Shown here: piece by piece, positions 34,336 to 46,373 of the stretch | How the letters are laid out: each line of letters begins with the position of its first letter | Position numbering within the stretch: the first letter of the stretch is position 1 | Source: Hyparrhenia diplandra | Taxonomy: Eukaryota; Streptophyta; Magnoliopsida; Poales; Poaceae | Assembly: GCA_015847255.1 (NCBI GenBank) | Contig: JADLZK010008230.1 | Location: 248,001 to 312,000 of the forward strand | Direction: 5' to 3' | DNA length: 64,000 nucleotides | Position numbers and translations under genes: made by a program | Notes under the pieces: generated by a model | Database searches by the model: none | Told to the model about the DNA's origin: nothing | The model's input: only the letters and a program-made list of their open reading frames with translations

Positions 34336-37300
34336 TGTAAGATGAATTTTTGGCATTTTGTACTTCTATATACATAGCCAAATGAGGCCTAATTTAGCAA
34401 GGACATGATGTCTAAAACAATATGGGCTATGTAAATATTTGGGCATTAATGGTGTACTAAAATTGCCTAATAACCATCAATTGGCACAAGGGCTAATTAA
34501 CGCCATATTGGGCTCGTGCATATGACCCATAGCTAAATGGCATATGAGTGGCTTGCCGAGAGTACTAGGCCCATGATCAGCTTTTTAATAAAATGATTAG
34601 TGTAGTGCTAATTAAGCCCATTGCCCAACGTACACATGTACAAAGACAATCGTTGTGGCATAAGAATTTTGACTGGTTTACGCCGGCATGCCCAGACCGT
34701 GTACTTGAAGATTACTTGGGCTGATTAGCACCGGCCATTAGCAGCCCCTAATCTTAAGTGTGGGCCTCCAAGGAGTGGTTTGTGCATGGCCCATGCAAAG
34801 CGTGTACATGTACGCACTTGTTATCTTCTTTGCCTAAGCTAGCAAAGTGTGTGCACACGTGTGTGCCTCTTCTTCAGCCCGCTATACGTACGCACTCGTA
34901 TTCAGCTGGGTCCACTGGTCAGCCAGCTGGCTATACTATCAGATGAGTGCCGTAACAAATGGTGAAGAGATAAGCTTCATAAGAGATAAGATCAATTCAA
35001 ATTTCAAAGCCCAGCGCTTGGCCCTTGCCGCTCGGAAGCAAGGCGGCCAATTCAAATTTGAAATGAGTCATCGCCGCGCGTCCACATTTCTCGGCACCGA
35101 GACGCTCCTCCACAACGGACTGATGGCGGCGCATTGTGGGAACCGCCTCAACCCTGTGCTGCCCTAGCTCCTGCCTATAAAAGGAGAGTACACATTCCAT
35201 CTTCGGGGGGGAGCAAAACTTCAATATGCCGCCGCCAGGCTAGCTGCTACACACATTCAATCTCCATCACGCCGCCGCCAGGCTGCACACGCAAAGGCAG
35301 CAAAACTTCTTCAATATGCCGCCGCCCTGCTAGTTGCACACATGCACTCCATTATCCACGCCGGCGCCCACACATACACCGCCGGCAATCTATCACGGCA
35401 GCGACGTCGTCGACCTCCTCGGCGCCCTCAACGTCGTCAACACCATCGTAAGCACTTCATCTTCTCCGGCAAGATCGTCAACGGCGTAATCGGCAAGCCG
35501 TACATCTACAGCACCGTCTCCGGCAAGATCATCAACCGTGTCTCCGGCAAGCCGAACATCTACGGCATCGTCTCCGGCGAGATCGTCAACCACTGGCGAA
35601 CTAGCGAGGCTCATGGCCCAAGCACACAGCGGTCAGCTGTACCATCGCCGGAACGACGACGTCCACGGCAAGCGGCGACCATATGCAAGAGATCAGGCAT
35701 TCCCCGCACCAGTGTGGCGACGACTCCGCTCGGCACATCCACGACGGCCCGATGCCCAAAGTGTACGCGCGGCGATGAACCGGCAGATCAGAGGCCACGG
35801 CAAGCATGCACACGGCGGCAAGCTGCATCGGCGACGTCTACAGTGAGCGTGGCAAGACTGGCCAGCAGCGCCGCGTGGTGTTGATCTCTTCTAGGCGGCG
35901 GTCGTGTCAGCCCTGCAACAACGACGGCCCCGACAACCATCTCGACGGTGGCGACCACTTAAGATCGCCCTTTCGTACACCGGCGGTGACCACTACTGCT
36001 CTACACAACGGCTCGGCGGCGAAGGCATACGTGTGGGCGGCTCGGCAATCGGCAATCTGCCATGGCACGGTGACGGCGGCCCGGATCAACGGCCAGCACA
36101 GCAGAGAAGAAGATACGATGATGGTCGTCCGTGGCTTGGCGATGGCATCCCGGCGAAAACACAGTGCCCAGCAGCAAGATTGGCCAGCAGCAGGCTTGGT
36201 ACGTGCAACATCAAGGAAAAGATGCAAGCAAGAACGGCGCTGGAGCGACGGCGGCGGCGCAGCAGTATGGCCCGGCAATGGCCCAACGTGGCACTAGTGA
36301 GTCCGGCGACGATGGCAGGAACGGCGCTGGAGCTACGGCGGTGTGGCAGAGCAGTACGGCCCGGCAATGGCAGCGGTGGCCGGGTTGAACGATAGAATGA
36401 CCATGGTGGCGGAGTAGTGCGGCCGGATAATAGCCCACCTCGGCATACTTCAATTCATACATGTACTTGTACAATATACACACACTGTATACGGCAAAGA
36501 ATCAAATGAAAAACAAATGGTCTACAGTATCATGCATGCAAAGCCTATAGACGTTTGTAAGTTGTAACTATATGTGCACAAGAAGCTAGCCAGGAAGCTA
36601 GTAAGTCAGGCCCGACGGCGAGCGTACGTGCGGCGGCTCCATGACACAGCATATCCACGACGACCACCACGGCGCGGCAGCCCGGCGAGAGCTTCCTCTG
36701 CATCCTGATAGGCCATGGGCTTGGCAGTGCTCATCACGTCAATAGAGCAGCCCATGATGATCGAGCATGCCGTCCTCAAGCAGGAATCTGAGCACCATAC
36801 AAATGTCATACATGCAAGTCATATATGCACGAGCGATGAGCTAGCTCGACATGTTCTGGGTTGAGTCACCAAAATCAAGTTAGCACTTACTCATCAACTA
36901 CTAGTAATGCTTGGCCAATCGACGGCCCGTATCACAGTGGCCGCTGGGCCCATTCAGGCCGCGGGCTCTTACAGGCCCGGAGCTCGACTTCACACGAAAA
37001 TATTCTAAATCATGTCAAAGCGCTCAAGTTCACGCGCATATGTAAATTGGCGGGCTGATTAAGTATCACGCCAAAGATCTCAAAAGTTTACATGAATGAG
37101 AAATCTCCTAAGTGTGTCATGAGCACAAGTCTCACATTCACCATCTACCATGTTTCGGCACTGTCAAGGCCGGTGACCATATGAAGTCATTTTCTTCCCG
37201 CATACACCGGCGAGGCTGGGGCGTTTCGTTTCCGTGACCGACGAGGCGGAATCATTGTTCGTGACCGACGAGGCCGAACACTTGACTTCATTTTGGGATC

Positions 37301-37764
37301 CGCCGCGACGAGGCGGATACCTTTGCTAGAGGCCGACGAGGCTCTAGCACTTCACCATTCTATTCATTTGTGCTCATGCATATATTTGAGAGACAACTCT
37401 TTGTTTATTCAGAGACGACAATGACCATCAGCATAGCTTAATCGGAGGTATTCCGCGGCTTAATGCCCGGATGTAATTAATTGGAGGTCTTCCGAGGCCC
37501 CATGAACCAGAAGTCACGCAATCACCTGATTGTCGGATGAGGCTCGGCGCAAATATATTTTAAGTGGGAAATTGTACTTTGTAATTCTCTCGTGAATAAT
37601 AAAGTGATATTTCCCTGAACTTTTGTCCATTGTGTATTTTATTGCACATTTACTTTATTTGTATACGAATGTATCTTGGCACGCGCCAGCTTAATAGTAC
37701 TAAGTAGTACGACCCGCGAAACACGAGAGAGATCCGCCCTTAGCGATTTTTTCGGGCGAAAACA
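34336..37764 (+). repeat. 3' LTR
   Basis: Same length as the 5' LTR. The first 2.7 kb differ at only a handful of sites (two fewer A after the TATA box, three more G at about 35208, a C/A change at 35757). Differences are denser from about 37030 on. Confidence 0.95.
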
Positions 37765-37769
37765 GTTAC

Positions 37770-38080
37770 TAACCTTATTTGCAATTTGCTTCATGATTAG
37801 TGTTTCTGCATCTGAATGACTAAATCTACAATTCACAAACTAGTTGCAACATCCTTCCGAGGCAATAGCCAGTAAACATTGAGATTCTCAATTCCATAAC
37901 CAAGCATCACACTTAACTCTTGAATTGCGCTAAAACTCCAGTACCGCAGTTTGCAATTGTCAAACCAATCCACCTTGCCATCCAGATAAACCCAATTGTA
38001 ACCAGAACCATAGAAAAAAACCCCATGATGTACTTGTACAGAGAACTCCTCACCATCAGGCCCTAAACAATGAACAAAAA
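37770..38080 (-). pseudogene. MULE transposase N-terminal part
   Basis: The minus strand reads VQVHHGVFFYGSG, YLDGKVDWFDNCKLRYWSFS, ENLNVYWLLPRKD and then, after a frame change, SHSDAETLIMKQIANKVSN up to the gypsy insertion. This is the usual opening of rice-type MULE transposases. Confidence 0.8.
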
Positions 38081-38653
38081 CCTAAATTTAATGATTCTTG
38101 CCCTAACAAACCAATCTTGACGACAAATTGAAGCACTATGACACCAGAATCAAGAATCGGGAACTAAATTTAAGATGGGGAGATAGGACGGGGCATCACC
38201 GATCGTAATCTGGTGCTCCTGCTCCTTCCAATCAATGGACACCGGCCATGGTGCGCGCCCGCCGCCGTGCCTTACCGTAGAGGATGCGGTGGGGCAAAAC
38301 CCGTAGTGGAGCTCATCCTCTCAATGCGCGGGCGCAACGTCGGGGAGCATGGAGGAGGCGGCAAGCCCCCAAGTTCGTCTGGCGGCAAGAGCGAGGGAGA
38401 TGAGAGAACCAGCCGAGCGTTGAGGAGGATTGAATGAGAGGAGAAGGATTGGGTAGGGGGTTTTAGGAAAAGACCATGCCGCCGAGTCCACTAGTCCACG
38501 GTGGCAGGTCCACGTCGGCTGGTGGCACGTGCGTGGCCGCATTTGTATCGTTGATGCCGAAAATTATAGATTCAGTACCCAAAAGTTACATTTATAGTTT
38601 GAGTACCAATCTATGAACCGTCTAATAGTTTAGGTACCCATAGTGCAATTTAC
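38081..38653 (-). other. MULE right subterminal region and terminal inverted repeat
   Basis: Mirrors 19671-19850 and 15861-15905 in order and sequence (GGGTACC..., GTACTCAAAC..., CCACGCACG, CGTGGACCTGCCACCGTGG). Confidence 0.8.
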
Positions 38654-39497
38654 TCATTCCAAATTGTAAGACATTTTAACTTTTCTAAATACCTTTGCTT
38701 ATGTTATAATCTATATCTAAGTACATAGCAGAAAGTACGTACCTATAACGGAATTTGTAACCATCATCCGACTAATTTTGTGTTCCGTCATCGGTCGGTT
38801 TTTTTTGTTGTTGTTTTGGGCTGGCTTTTCGATACGGCCTGTGTAGTCATCCGGCCCGTGCAAACTGAGGCAGGGTTTTCCGTTCGCACAACCAATGAGC
38901 AGGGTGCCTGCGAGGTCGTGCTCCTGTCGAGTGTCAAGATGGTAACGGGTGTGTACCCGACGGGTACTGGCCACCCGTACCCGCACCCGCGAAGCCAAAA
39001 CCTTACCCGTACCCGCACCTGTACCCGCAGACGGGTAGGAACTTTGTTCCATACCCGCACCCGCGTCACTGTCTCTTCCGGAGCTTTCCACCATGGGGCC
39101 GGAGCAACAAGTAGAGGTAGGAGGGGATGGAGGTCGGTGCGTCGCGCCATCGCAGCGCCACCGGCGGTCACGGTCACGGCTCCCTTCGCCGCGACGGAGG
39201 ATGCAGCGGCTGGATGGCGGAGGTCGGGTAGGAGCTGGCTGCGGTCGCACGCTGGCGTCGCCCGGTCAGCCGCGACGCGGGCGGTGCGGCGTCGATCCCC
39301 ATCGTGGAGGCGGACGCGGTCGCGTCACTCGCATGCCGGCATGCGGCGTCTTCCCCCCGTCTTGATGGCCCCATGTCCCGCCGCGGTCGCATGCGGCTTG
39401 TGCGGCGGCGTCGGAAACGTAAAGCGGCGCTGCGGTTGAGAAAAGGAAGGGAGAGGGGATTAGGTTCACTCCGAATGAGCTATATATATACTTCTTA

Positions 39498-42344
39498 TCT
39501 ACTACTAAAAAGAACCAAATGTTATCGTCATCGGGCCCTAATCCGTCCGCCCCCACTAATCACGTCCGCGCCCACGCGCCCACGCGAATCCCCCGCCCGG
39601 CTCCCTTTGTATCGCACGTCCGCTGAACCGGAACGCCCGGCACGGCGTGCGAGACGCAAGCCCCCGCCCCCACCTGTAACCCGGCGGCGATCCCACCTCT
39701 ATTCCACGCAACCCGGCCCGGTCCCCTTGGCTCCACGACGCGCTAGTATAGATGTATTAACGGGCCGTGCCGGCCGGCCAGCGGCCCGATCGGGCCGGGC
39801 CGGCACGACGCGGTGCGGGCCACGCCGGACCCACGGGCCGACCGGGCCGGGCCACCACCGTGCTACGGGCCGAGGGTGCGGCCCACGGCACAGCCCACGG
39901 ACCATCGGGCGGCCGAGCGGCGGGCCCGGCAGCGGCACGGGCGCGATCGCGGCCGCCGCTGCCGCGCTCTCCTCCGGCCGCGCGCCTTAGCCCCAGTTTC
40001 GCTGCCGGCCGCTCAGCGTCGCGCGCTGGCCTCGCCGCTGCTCTGGCCGCTGGCGCCGCCGCTGTTTCGCCGCCGCTCCGCACCCAGGCTTCGGGTCGCC
40101 GCCCGCCGCGCGGCTTCGCTCGTCGCCGCTCAGCGCCCGCCGCGGCCGCTGGCCGCCGCCGCCGCCGCGCGCGTCTTGCCGGCGCCGCCGCCGCTGCGCG
40201 TGGCCAACAAGCAAGCGCAGGCGCGAGGCGAGAGGAGGGAAGGAGAGCGCATCACAAGACAGCGAGCGAGACGGGGAGAAGATAGGGTTCGGTGGACCGT
40301 GGATGGTGGGATGGGGATTTTTCTTTTTTTTTTTTTCTTTTTAGTGGAGATTGGGCTGATATCTTTGTTGGGCTGATATATTGGGCTGCTCCTATGAAAT
40401 TATCACCGGGCCACCGGGCGGACCAGTGCCGTGCCTCGGGCCGAGGCGACGGCCCATGGCCCGGTCCGCACCGGCCGGGCCGCCCGTGGCTCGCATTACA
40501 TGTCGGGCCGGACCGTGCCACGGACCGGGCCAAAGGCCGGGCCACGGACCGGGCCAAAAATACCGGGCCAAATGTACATCTTTAAGCGCAAGCAAAGATC
40601 TCAGCTCCAATCATCGATCTGTCTTCCCCGTGCCTCATCGGAGGAAAGGAATGAATCCGCACGACTATCCCGTCCGTCGGCAGCAGCATGAGGGTCCGGA
40701 GGCGGCGACGATGGAGAGCAAGGAGAACGCGCACTCAGCGCCGGCTCACAATAGGCCGCGCGGGAAGCGCAAGGCCCTAGCCGAACTCCTCATGTCCATC
40801 GGACCGAACACGAACCACGGCTCGGCGCCCGGCCATCGGGGATGCGGATGGCGGTGCGGGCGGAGGCCGAGGAGGAGGAGGCTGGAGACGCCGGAATGCT
40901 GGCGGCGGGAGCGCTCAGCTTGACGCGGGAGCTTCCTCGCGCGACGGCCGTCCCACGAGCTGCTTCGCTTGCCTGGTCGCGCGGTGCGCCGTCGGTCCCG
41001 CGCGGCGCACCATCTGTGCCCGTGCTGCCTCAGCTGCCTGAACGCGGAATGCGGCGGCTGTCTCGCGCGCGCCGCCTCGTTTGCTGGACGTGAACTGCAG
41101 CATCAGCCGTCCCGGGCGCGGCGCCGCGGCCTCGCCTGCTGGTCCAAGACCCAAGCCAGCTGCCCCACTCACTGTGCTGAGCACGCTCGCCGCATCCCGT
41201 GCCCACGAAGGCCGCCCGCTCGCCGCACCGTGCGCCCACGCCGGCCGCGCCGCCCGTAAAGCGCGGGCCGCCACGCTGGCCGCGATGGCGGCACGCGCTC
41301 GCCGCATCCCATGTCCGCGATGATCGCCGCTCACTGTGCAGCCCTCGGCGACGGCCTCGCGCGCTCGCTGCGTGTCGGGCTTGCGATGGCCGCCCACTCG
41401 TCGTGCCCTGTGCCCACACGCCGGCCGGCCACTCGTCGTGCCCTGTTGCTTGGACGTCGGATACATAGCCGAAAGTTACGTTGTGAATGTGTGCTCGACA
41501 GGTACCTTCGGTCGCTGGAGGTGGGAGAATCTCACCCTGTCCACCTGGTCTGGGAACTTGCGCGTCGGTGTGTTTAGTCCACCGGTTTAGTTGATTTGGG
41601 CTGTGAATGTGTGATCATAGCTCTATATGATATAATGGGGCCATAGGAAACAAACTGGTTAAAAAAAATAGGATGTTGCCTAATGTAGCTGTAGCGAACA
41701 TTCCTGTCTAGAGGTTGTGACTTGTGATGCCTGGGTTCACAGGTTGCGACACCTTCACAGAAGAAAATGATGATGGAGGAAACAATTAATTATAACATTT
41801 TTTGCGCAAAAAAAATTATATAGAAATTTAATTTTCTATAACTAAGAAGGGATGAGTAGTTACGAAAAGGTTTTAGAATTGGATAGTGTTATGTACATAT
41901 GATGCAACTAGGCTTAAAGCTCCTACGAAGGATAGTGTTTCGTACATATATATAAAAAATGCTTCCATCACATTGGATGGAATTGTAAGTTGAAAAGGAT
42001 CCTGTCTTATTGGGTTTTAGTAATTTATTCTTTCTAGCTTTTTTAGTTTTTTGCACAATTGCTTAGAGCAATTGGTGTAAATGTTTGTTTTCTTCTGGTA
42101 TTTTAGTGTTTATGTTATGTTACTTGTACTTACAACTCGGCTTAATGCAAAAAGGACTTGTTAAAGGTACACAGGTGGTTATCTTCAAGTCTATTTAGAT
42201 CTATAATTATTAACTTCCTGATAACAACATGTAAGCATGTTATTATACTTTGTTCATGTAACTATCATCCTGTTAAAATGGTCTAAATGTATATGTATTT
42301 GTCATGAATTTAAAACTCGTAGCAACGCACGAGCATTGACCTAG
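39498..42344 (+). mobile_element. Helitron 1 (non-autonomous)
   Basis: 5' end TCTACTACTAAAAAG after host A (39497). 3' end CTAG (42341-42344) before host T. Eight bases upstream of CTAG is the classic terminal hairpin: stem CTCGT (42316-42320) with ACGAG (42329-42333) around AGCAACGC. These are the rice Helitron landmarks. No Rep/helicase is visible. The GC-rich interior (40600-41500) may hold captured gene pieces, none identified. Confidence 0.8.
39747..40584. mobile_element. hAT-like element inside Helitron 1, 838 bp
   Basis: Ends TATAGATGTA and TACATCTTTA are inverted with one mismatch. Flanks CGCGCTAG (39739-39746) and AGCGCAAG (40585-40592) match at 6 of 8 bases, consistent with an aged 8-bp TSD. 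The subterminal regions are packed with CGGGCC/GGCCCG motifs. Interior Ala/Arg/Pro ORFs are composition artefacts. Confidence 0.65.
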
Positions 42345-43976
42345 TACTACTAAAAAGCTTTAAATGTTATCGTCATCAGGCTAATCCGTCCGCCCCCTAA
42401 TCCCCATCCGCCCGACTAAAACACGCCCACGCTCTCCACCTCGGCATCTTCCCGTGCGGAACCGCCGCCTCATGCTCCCGCCCCAGCCACATCGCGCACG
42501 CCTCCGTCTCCGTGGAACCACCCATCTGCCGACGCCCACCCAGCCCCTGCTTCGACGCCCGTAGACGCCTCCACCCTCGCTCCCGGCCTCCCCGACAGGC
42601 CCGGCACTCCGTCCGCCGGTGGCGCTGTTGCCGTCCACCGAACCAACCGTGGTCAGACCGCCGACCTTCTTCTCTTCCGCACGGCATGGACGCGAGGACC
42701 ACCGGGGTGCGGCGCGGGGCCAGACGGGGATGCGGTCGTGGACGGTGACGCTGCTCACTCGGCGGTGCAGCGACCCAGCGGCGGACGGCACATCGGCGTC
42801 CTTGCGCCCTCGCAGCCTACCAGGAGAAGGCACAGCTTCGGTGTGCATCATCCACAGTCGTCCTCAAAATCGGTCACCCGCTCCGGCCTGCTCGCCCGCT
42901 CCAATCAGACCCTCCATGGTCGTCGCTACAGCAGGCTTGCCACCGCCGTCCCCGATCAGATCACCCGCCCGCGCCACCCTCAGGCCCTGCCCCCGCCGGA
43001 TCCCCGCCGCGGATCTAGCCAGCATCACCTCCTCTGGACTCAGCCCCGGCTGTCAGGGCGCCCCCGTTTCCATCCCCTGGCTCTGGCCTCATGGGCTCAT
43101 GGCAGAGCCACCTTCTTCTAGGTGGGGGTGACCTATTTGCAGGAGGGCCTTGCAGCCGGCTGGAAGGGACCCACGGAGCCCAGGATGAGCCTGGGGCGGT
43201 CGCTGGAGTCACTGCATTTATTCATCTAGACTGCAGGTGCTGTGACTTCTATCGTGCTTTGTTCTTTGTTCTTTATTTCAATTTTGATTCGAAATGCATG
43301 ACTGATCGCCCTGCAAATTTTTACACTCAGGTGCCGTGTTACAAACGAAATATATGTGTGACACACTTCTTTAACCCATAGGTTCTGGACAATAGCTGCA
43401 CTTGAACTATTGGCATCCGTTGTTACTATTACCTTTCCAGATCAGTTTTCAAATTCAAAGAGTAGAAGCTTGACGTTGATGGATGAGATGCCTGCTGCAT
43501 GTTTCGACTCAATCAATGCAATATAGATGTGATGGCAAGGGAAATTCAACCCCTCCCCAGTACGTCTCAGATATAGTCAATAATGAAGCAGATAAACAAT
43601 TTCCCGGTGCGTTTTCTACTTGCTTCCCTTTTCGATCGAGCCTGTTCATTTGTTTTTTTTTACTTTTTAATTTTGTTTGACAATCGTAGTTCCTACCTTA
43701 TCCAACTACACGTTTCAGTTTAGTGATAAACGGAAATGAATTGAATGTGTCTAGCCAATGTCAACATCTTTCCTTTTTTTTTTTTAAATCTTGTGACTGC
43801 TTGTAACAAATGTGCAGGATCAATAGGTTGAGCTAATAAGTTCAGTTCTAGACTGCAACACATTCCTGTTTTTTGTATTTCGTTCAAACTAATGTTTGAA
43901 AAACTACGGCTGACTTGTCATGGCTCTCTTGCACATTTCCTTTTCTTAAGCAAGTATGTTAGGAAATATATTTATT

Positions 43977-44012
<36 letters not shown>

Positions 44013-46113
44013 ACAAATGGATCATTGGACTGCACTGTGTTATCTCTGATCCTCAGTGGACATTGTTAATTAACAGTGGACTGTGCATAATTAATCTTAT
44101 AGGAACTAAAACATGAGCATATTAATCTTATATGGTTTTGTGGCAAAATGCTCTTCTATTAGCAATTGAAAGCTGCAACATATCATTTGGAATGTAGCTG
44201 AACGAGGTTCACTGAAATCGATAGTGCAGATACCCCTACAACACTTATGTGCCTTCTCTGCGTCAAATGGGTAAGAGACTAAGAGGTCATAATAACCAAA
44301 ACGTGCCACTGCCTATATACAATGACTGAATTAGTCTGCATGTTTGATAGATTTTGTCCGGTCTGTATGTATGCATGCGTGATGTTTAGAAATTAGAACT
44401 GTATTGGTTCTCTTTGACTTCTGTCAGCACCATCTGTAGAGTCAGGGTTCTGTGAGGGTTCTTGTAGTGTAGAAAAAAAGGGCAGCATGGCTATGTTTTA
44501 TTGTCCTTATCATTTATCTAATGAAATGAACATGGCACGTCTGCATTTTATTATCCTAGGAACAATCAAACATTTTTTTATATGAAGTGGTTCAGTTTTT
44601 CACTACATTGCAATATAAGAAGATAAAACAAATGAATTTTGCTGGCTAAATTCTTCAGGAATTTCATATGCAACAAGTGAAACAATCTCTATGAATGTTC
44701 AAATGAGTGGTGAATTTTTAGGATACGAATGTGAAGTGTATTTATTTCAAGATTTTTTTTCCTGTAGTGTTTAATTAAGTGCCTCTCTCTTGTAGGATGG
44801 TGTGAATTAAGGTGTCAATTACCACAGGTTTGTACGGAGTATCTCATAGGTCTATTTTCATATCTTCAATTGTGGGATTTCCATGTTCCGAGAAGCATTT
44901 ACAAGAAGTCTTGAGTGATTGCATCTCATATTTTCATGCTACGGAGCATGTGTCCTTTATTGGCTGCAGGGAGGAAAATAAGAAAAACTGATGGACTGAA
45001 GAGCATAAGGGATGAATGAGGATCTTCTATACATAAACACGTTGCACCAATGAGACTAGCACATAATTTGGGAGGTGAAGAAGAAACTTAGCTAGGAGTG
45101 AGAGATTCCGACAATGGAATAGGTAGCCAAGTTTACTTTCTGCATTTTTCCTTTGCAACATGGATTGCTCTGAACTATATTAATTTGTGAACTACCATAA
45201 AGGGTAATTACCTCTAAACTTATTTAAACTTAACACAGGAGGTAAAATTAATTTTCGATATGGAAATGGATTGCTCTAAACTAAATTTAGTTCTCATGAT
45301 ATATTCATCATCAGTGGTTTAGAAAGCGATGCTAGCCATATTGTTGTCAGGGGCTTGTTGCAAGATCTCTGATGTGGCAAATGAAAGAAAATTCAGGTTT
45401 CCTAGGTGAGGAACAGTGGAGGACTGACGAACTAGAGATGCAATTTAAGGAAGATAGGTGCTCACTGCTCAAACATGAGCTCCATCTGCTCAAAATCATG
45501 CTTTCTTGGTTCTAGATGTTGCATCTGATTTTTCTTGGTTCTTGCTTTTCTTGGTTTTAGCAGCAGGCGTACCTTGGTTGCAGGCACTTCTATATGTCGC
45601 TTTAAAGCTGTGCTGCCTTGGTCCTTGGAACTGTCGTGGACCGAATGAGAGGGGGAGCAACAAAGATGGAGGTAAGGAGAGTAGTCATTTTGTCAACATA
45701 TTGCAAGTATAACCTTTTGGCCGCCAAGAAAACTTCAATGGTCAGACTATTTATTGCACGAGCAAATAAAATGGCCTTCGTATGACTTAGCTTGTAACTA
45801 ATGTATCTATTAGCAGATTTCTGCAAACAACACCGTGGGCTTGCATTAAGATGACTCCTGAGGATGGACCCTGGGAGGGATGTAAACCGCTGCTAGCAAG
45901 GCCAGAGCTGTAAAACAACTGCAGGAAGGAAGAGCGGCCACAGCCTATGGCTTCTGGATGAGGGGAGCATCAGTAGTTTGACAAGCCAAGTTTCTAAAGC
46001 CTAGAATAGAATGCTTGAAAAGATAGAATCCTAGAATGTTGTTAAGAAATATATTGAAGGAAAAATCTCAAGTGGAGTACAATACCCGTTGCAACGCACG
46101 GGCATTTACCTAG
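42345..46113 (+). mobile_element. Helitron 2 (non-autonomous), directly abutting Helitron 1
   Basis: Starts right after the CTAG of Helitron 1 with TACTACTAAAAAG, and its first 60 bp resemble those of Helitron 1 (AAATGTTATCGTCATC, TAATCCGTCCGCCCC). The usual initial TC is absent or shared with the junction. 3' end CTAG at 46110-46113, with hairpin CCCGT (46085-46089)/ACGGG (46098-46102) around TGCAACGC. No helicase. The GC-rich leader 42400-43200 and AT-rich remainder contain no gene I recognise; a T run of about 30 is at 43980-44011. Confidence 0.75.
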
Positions 46114-46373
46114 TAGCATAAATGGGCCAATTTTATGGGCTGCCATGGGCCAAATTTAACAGATTGATAGCTGTTGTTGCGGGTTTTTTTTACCCGCGGG
46201 TATGCGGGTATGGGTACTATAGTTCCACACCCGTACCCGTCATACCCGATGGGTAAAGGATTTCGCCCATTTACGTACCAGCGGGTAGAAAACTACTTCC
46301 ACACCCGCCTTTTATCGGGTAAAACCAGTCGGGTTAGCGGGTTTCGGGTACCCGTTGCCATTTTAAGTCAGTG

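Larger units (their letters stand above)
23804..37764 (+). mobile_element. Complete-structure Ty3/gypsy retrotransposon, Tat-like, non-autonomous, 13.96 kb
   Basis: Two 3,429-bp LTRs flank a 7.1-kb interior. A perfect 5-bp TSD GTTAC (23799-23803 and 37765-37769) borders it. The primer binding site follows the 5' LTR and a purine tract precedes the 3' LTR. Pol remnants run RT, RNase H, a second RNase H, integrase. A second RNase H domain is the known hallmark of the Tat lineage (Retand/Ogre/RIRE2-like). No gag or protease ORF is recognisable and RT is shattered. The element interrupts the MULE transposase, and reading across the TSD rejoins that coding sequence (ANKVSN then VVLYFD). Confidence 0.95.
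15861..38653 (-). mobile_element. Mutator-like element (MULE) split by three later insertions
   Basis: Long terminal inverted repeats: GGGTACCTAAACTATTA at 15875-15891 is perfectly mirrored at 38623-38639. GGTACTCAAAC, found just right of the solo LTR at 19669-19679, is mirrored next to the right terminus (about 38600-38610). Joining the left repeat across the solo LTR therefore rebuilds one repeat matching the right end for well over 100 bp, including a shared CGTGGAC(T/C)TGCCACCGTGG. The minus-strand interior encodes a MULE transposase with SWIM zinc finger. Without the inserts the element is about 5 kb, the usual size of an autonomous MULE. I did not find a matching 9-bp TSD, so it is old or the outer ends are off by a few bases. 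Confidence 0.85.
38926..46373. mobile_element. hAT-like element (38934-46366) containing nested Helitrons
   Basis: Ends are inverted: left TCAAGATGGTAACGGGT at 38934, right ACCCGTTGCCATTTTAA ending 46366. Both ends continue into arrays of ACCCG(T)/CGGGTA motifs. Flanks GTCGAGTG (38926-38933) and GTCAGTG (46367-46373) fit an 8-bp TSD with one lost base. Removing the Helitrons (39498-46113) leaves about 0.82 kb, a normal size for a non-autonomous hAT-like element. The superfamily call rests on the 8-bp TSD and end style. Confidence 0.7.

Noticed and set aside
15852..38662. 9-bp target duplication for the MULE
   Set aside because: The nonamers next to the proposed ends (TCTGCTCTT and TCATTCCAA) do not match. 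Either the ends are offset or the TSD has decayed.
39767..40557. Large Ala/Arg/Pro ORFs on both strands
   Set aside because: They lie inside the hAT-like element's CGGGCC arrays and have no domain signature.
43980..44011. T run as tail of a retroposon
   Set aside because: No flanking direct repeat and no element body on either side.
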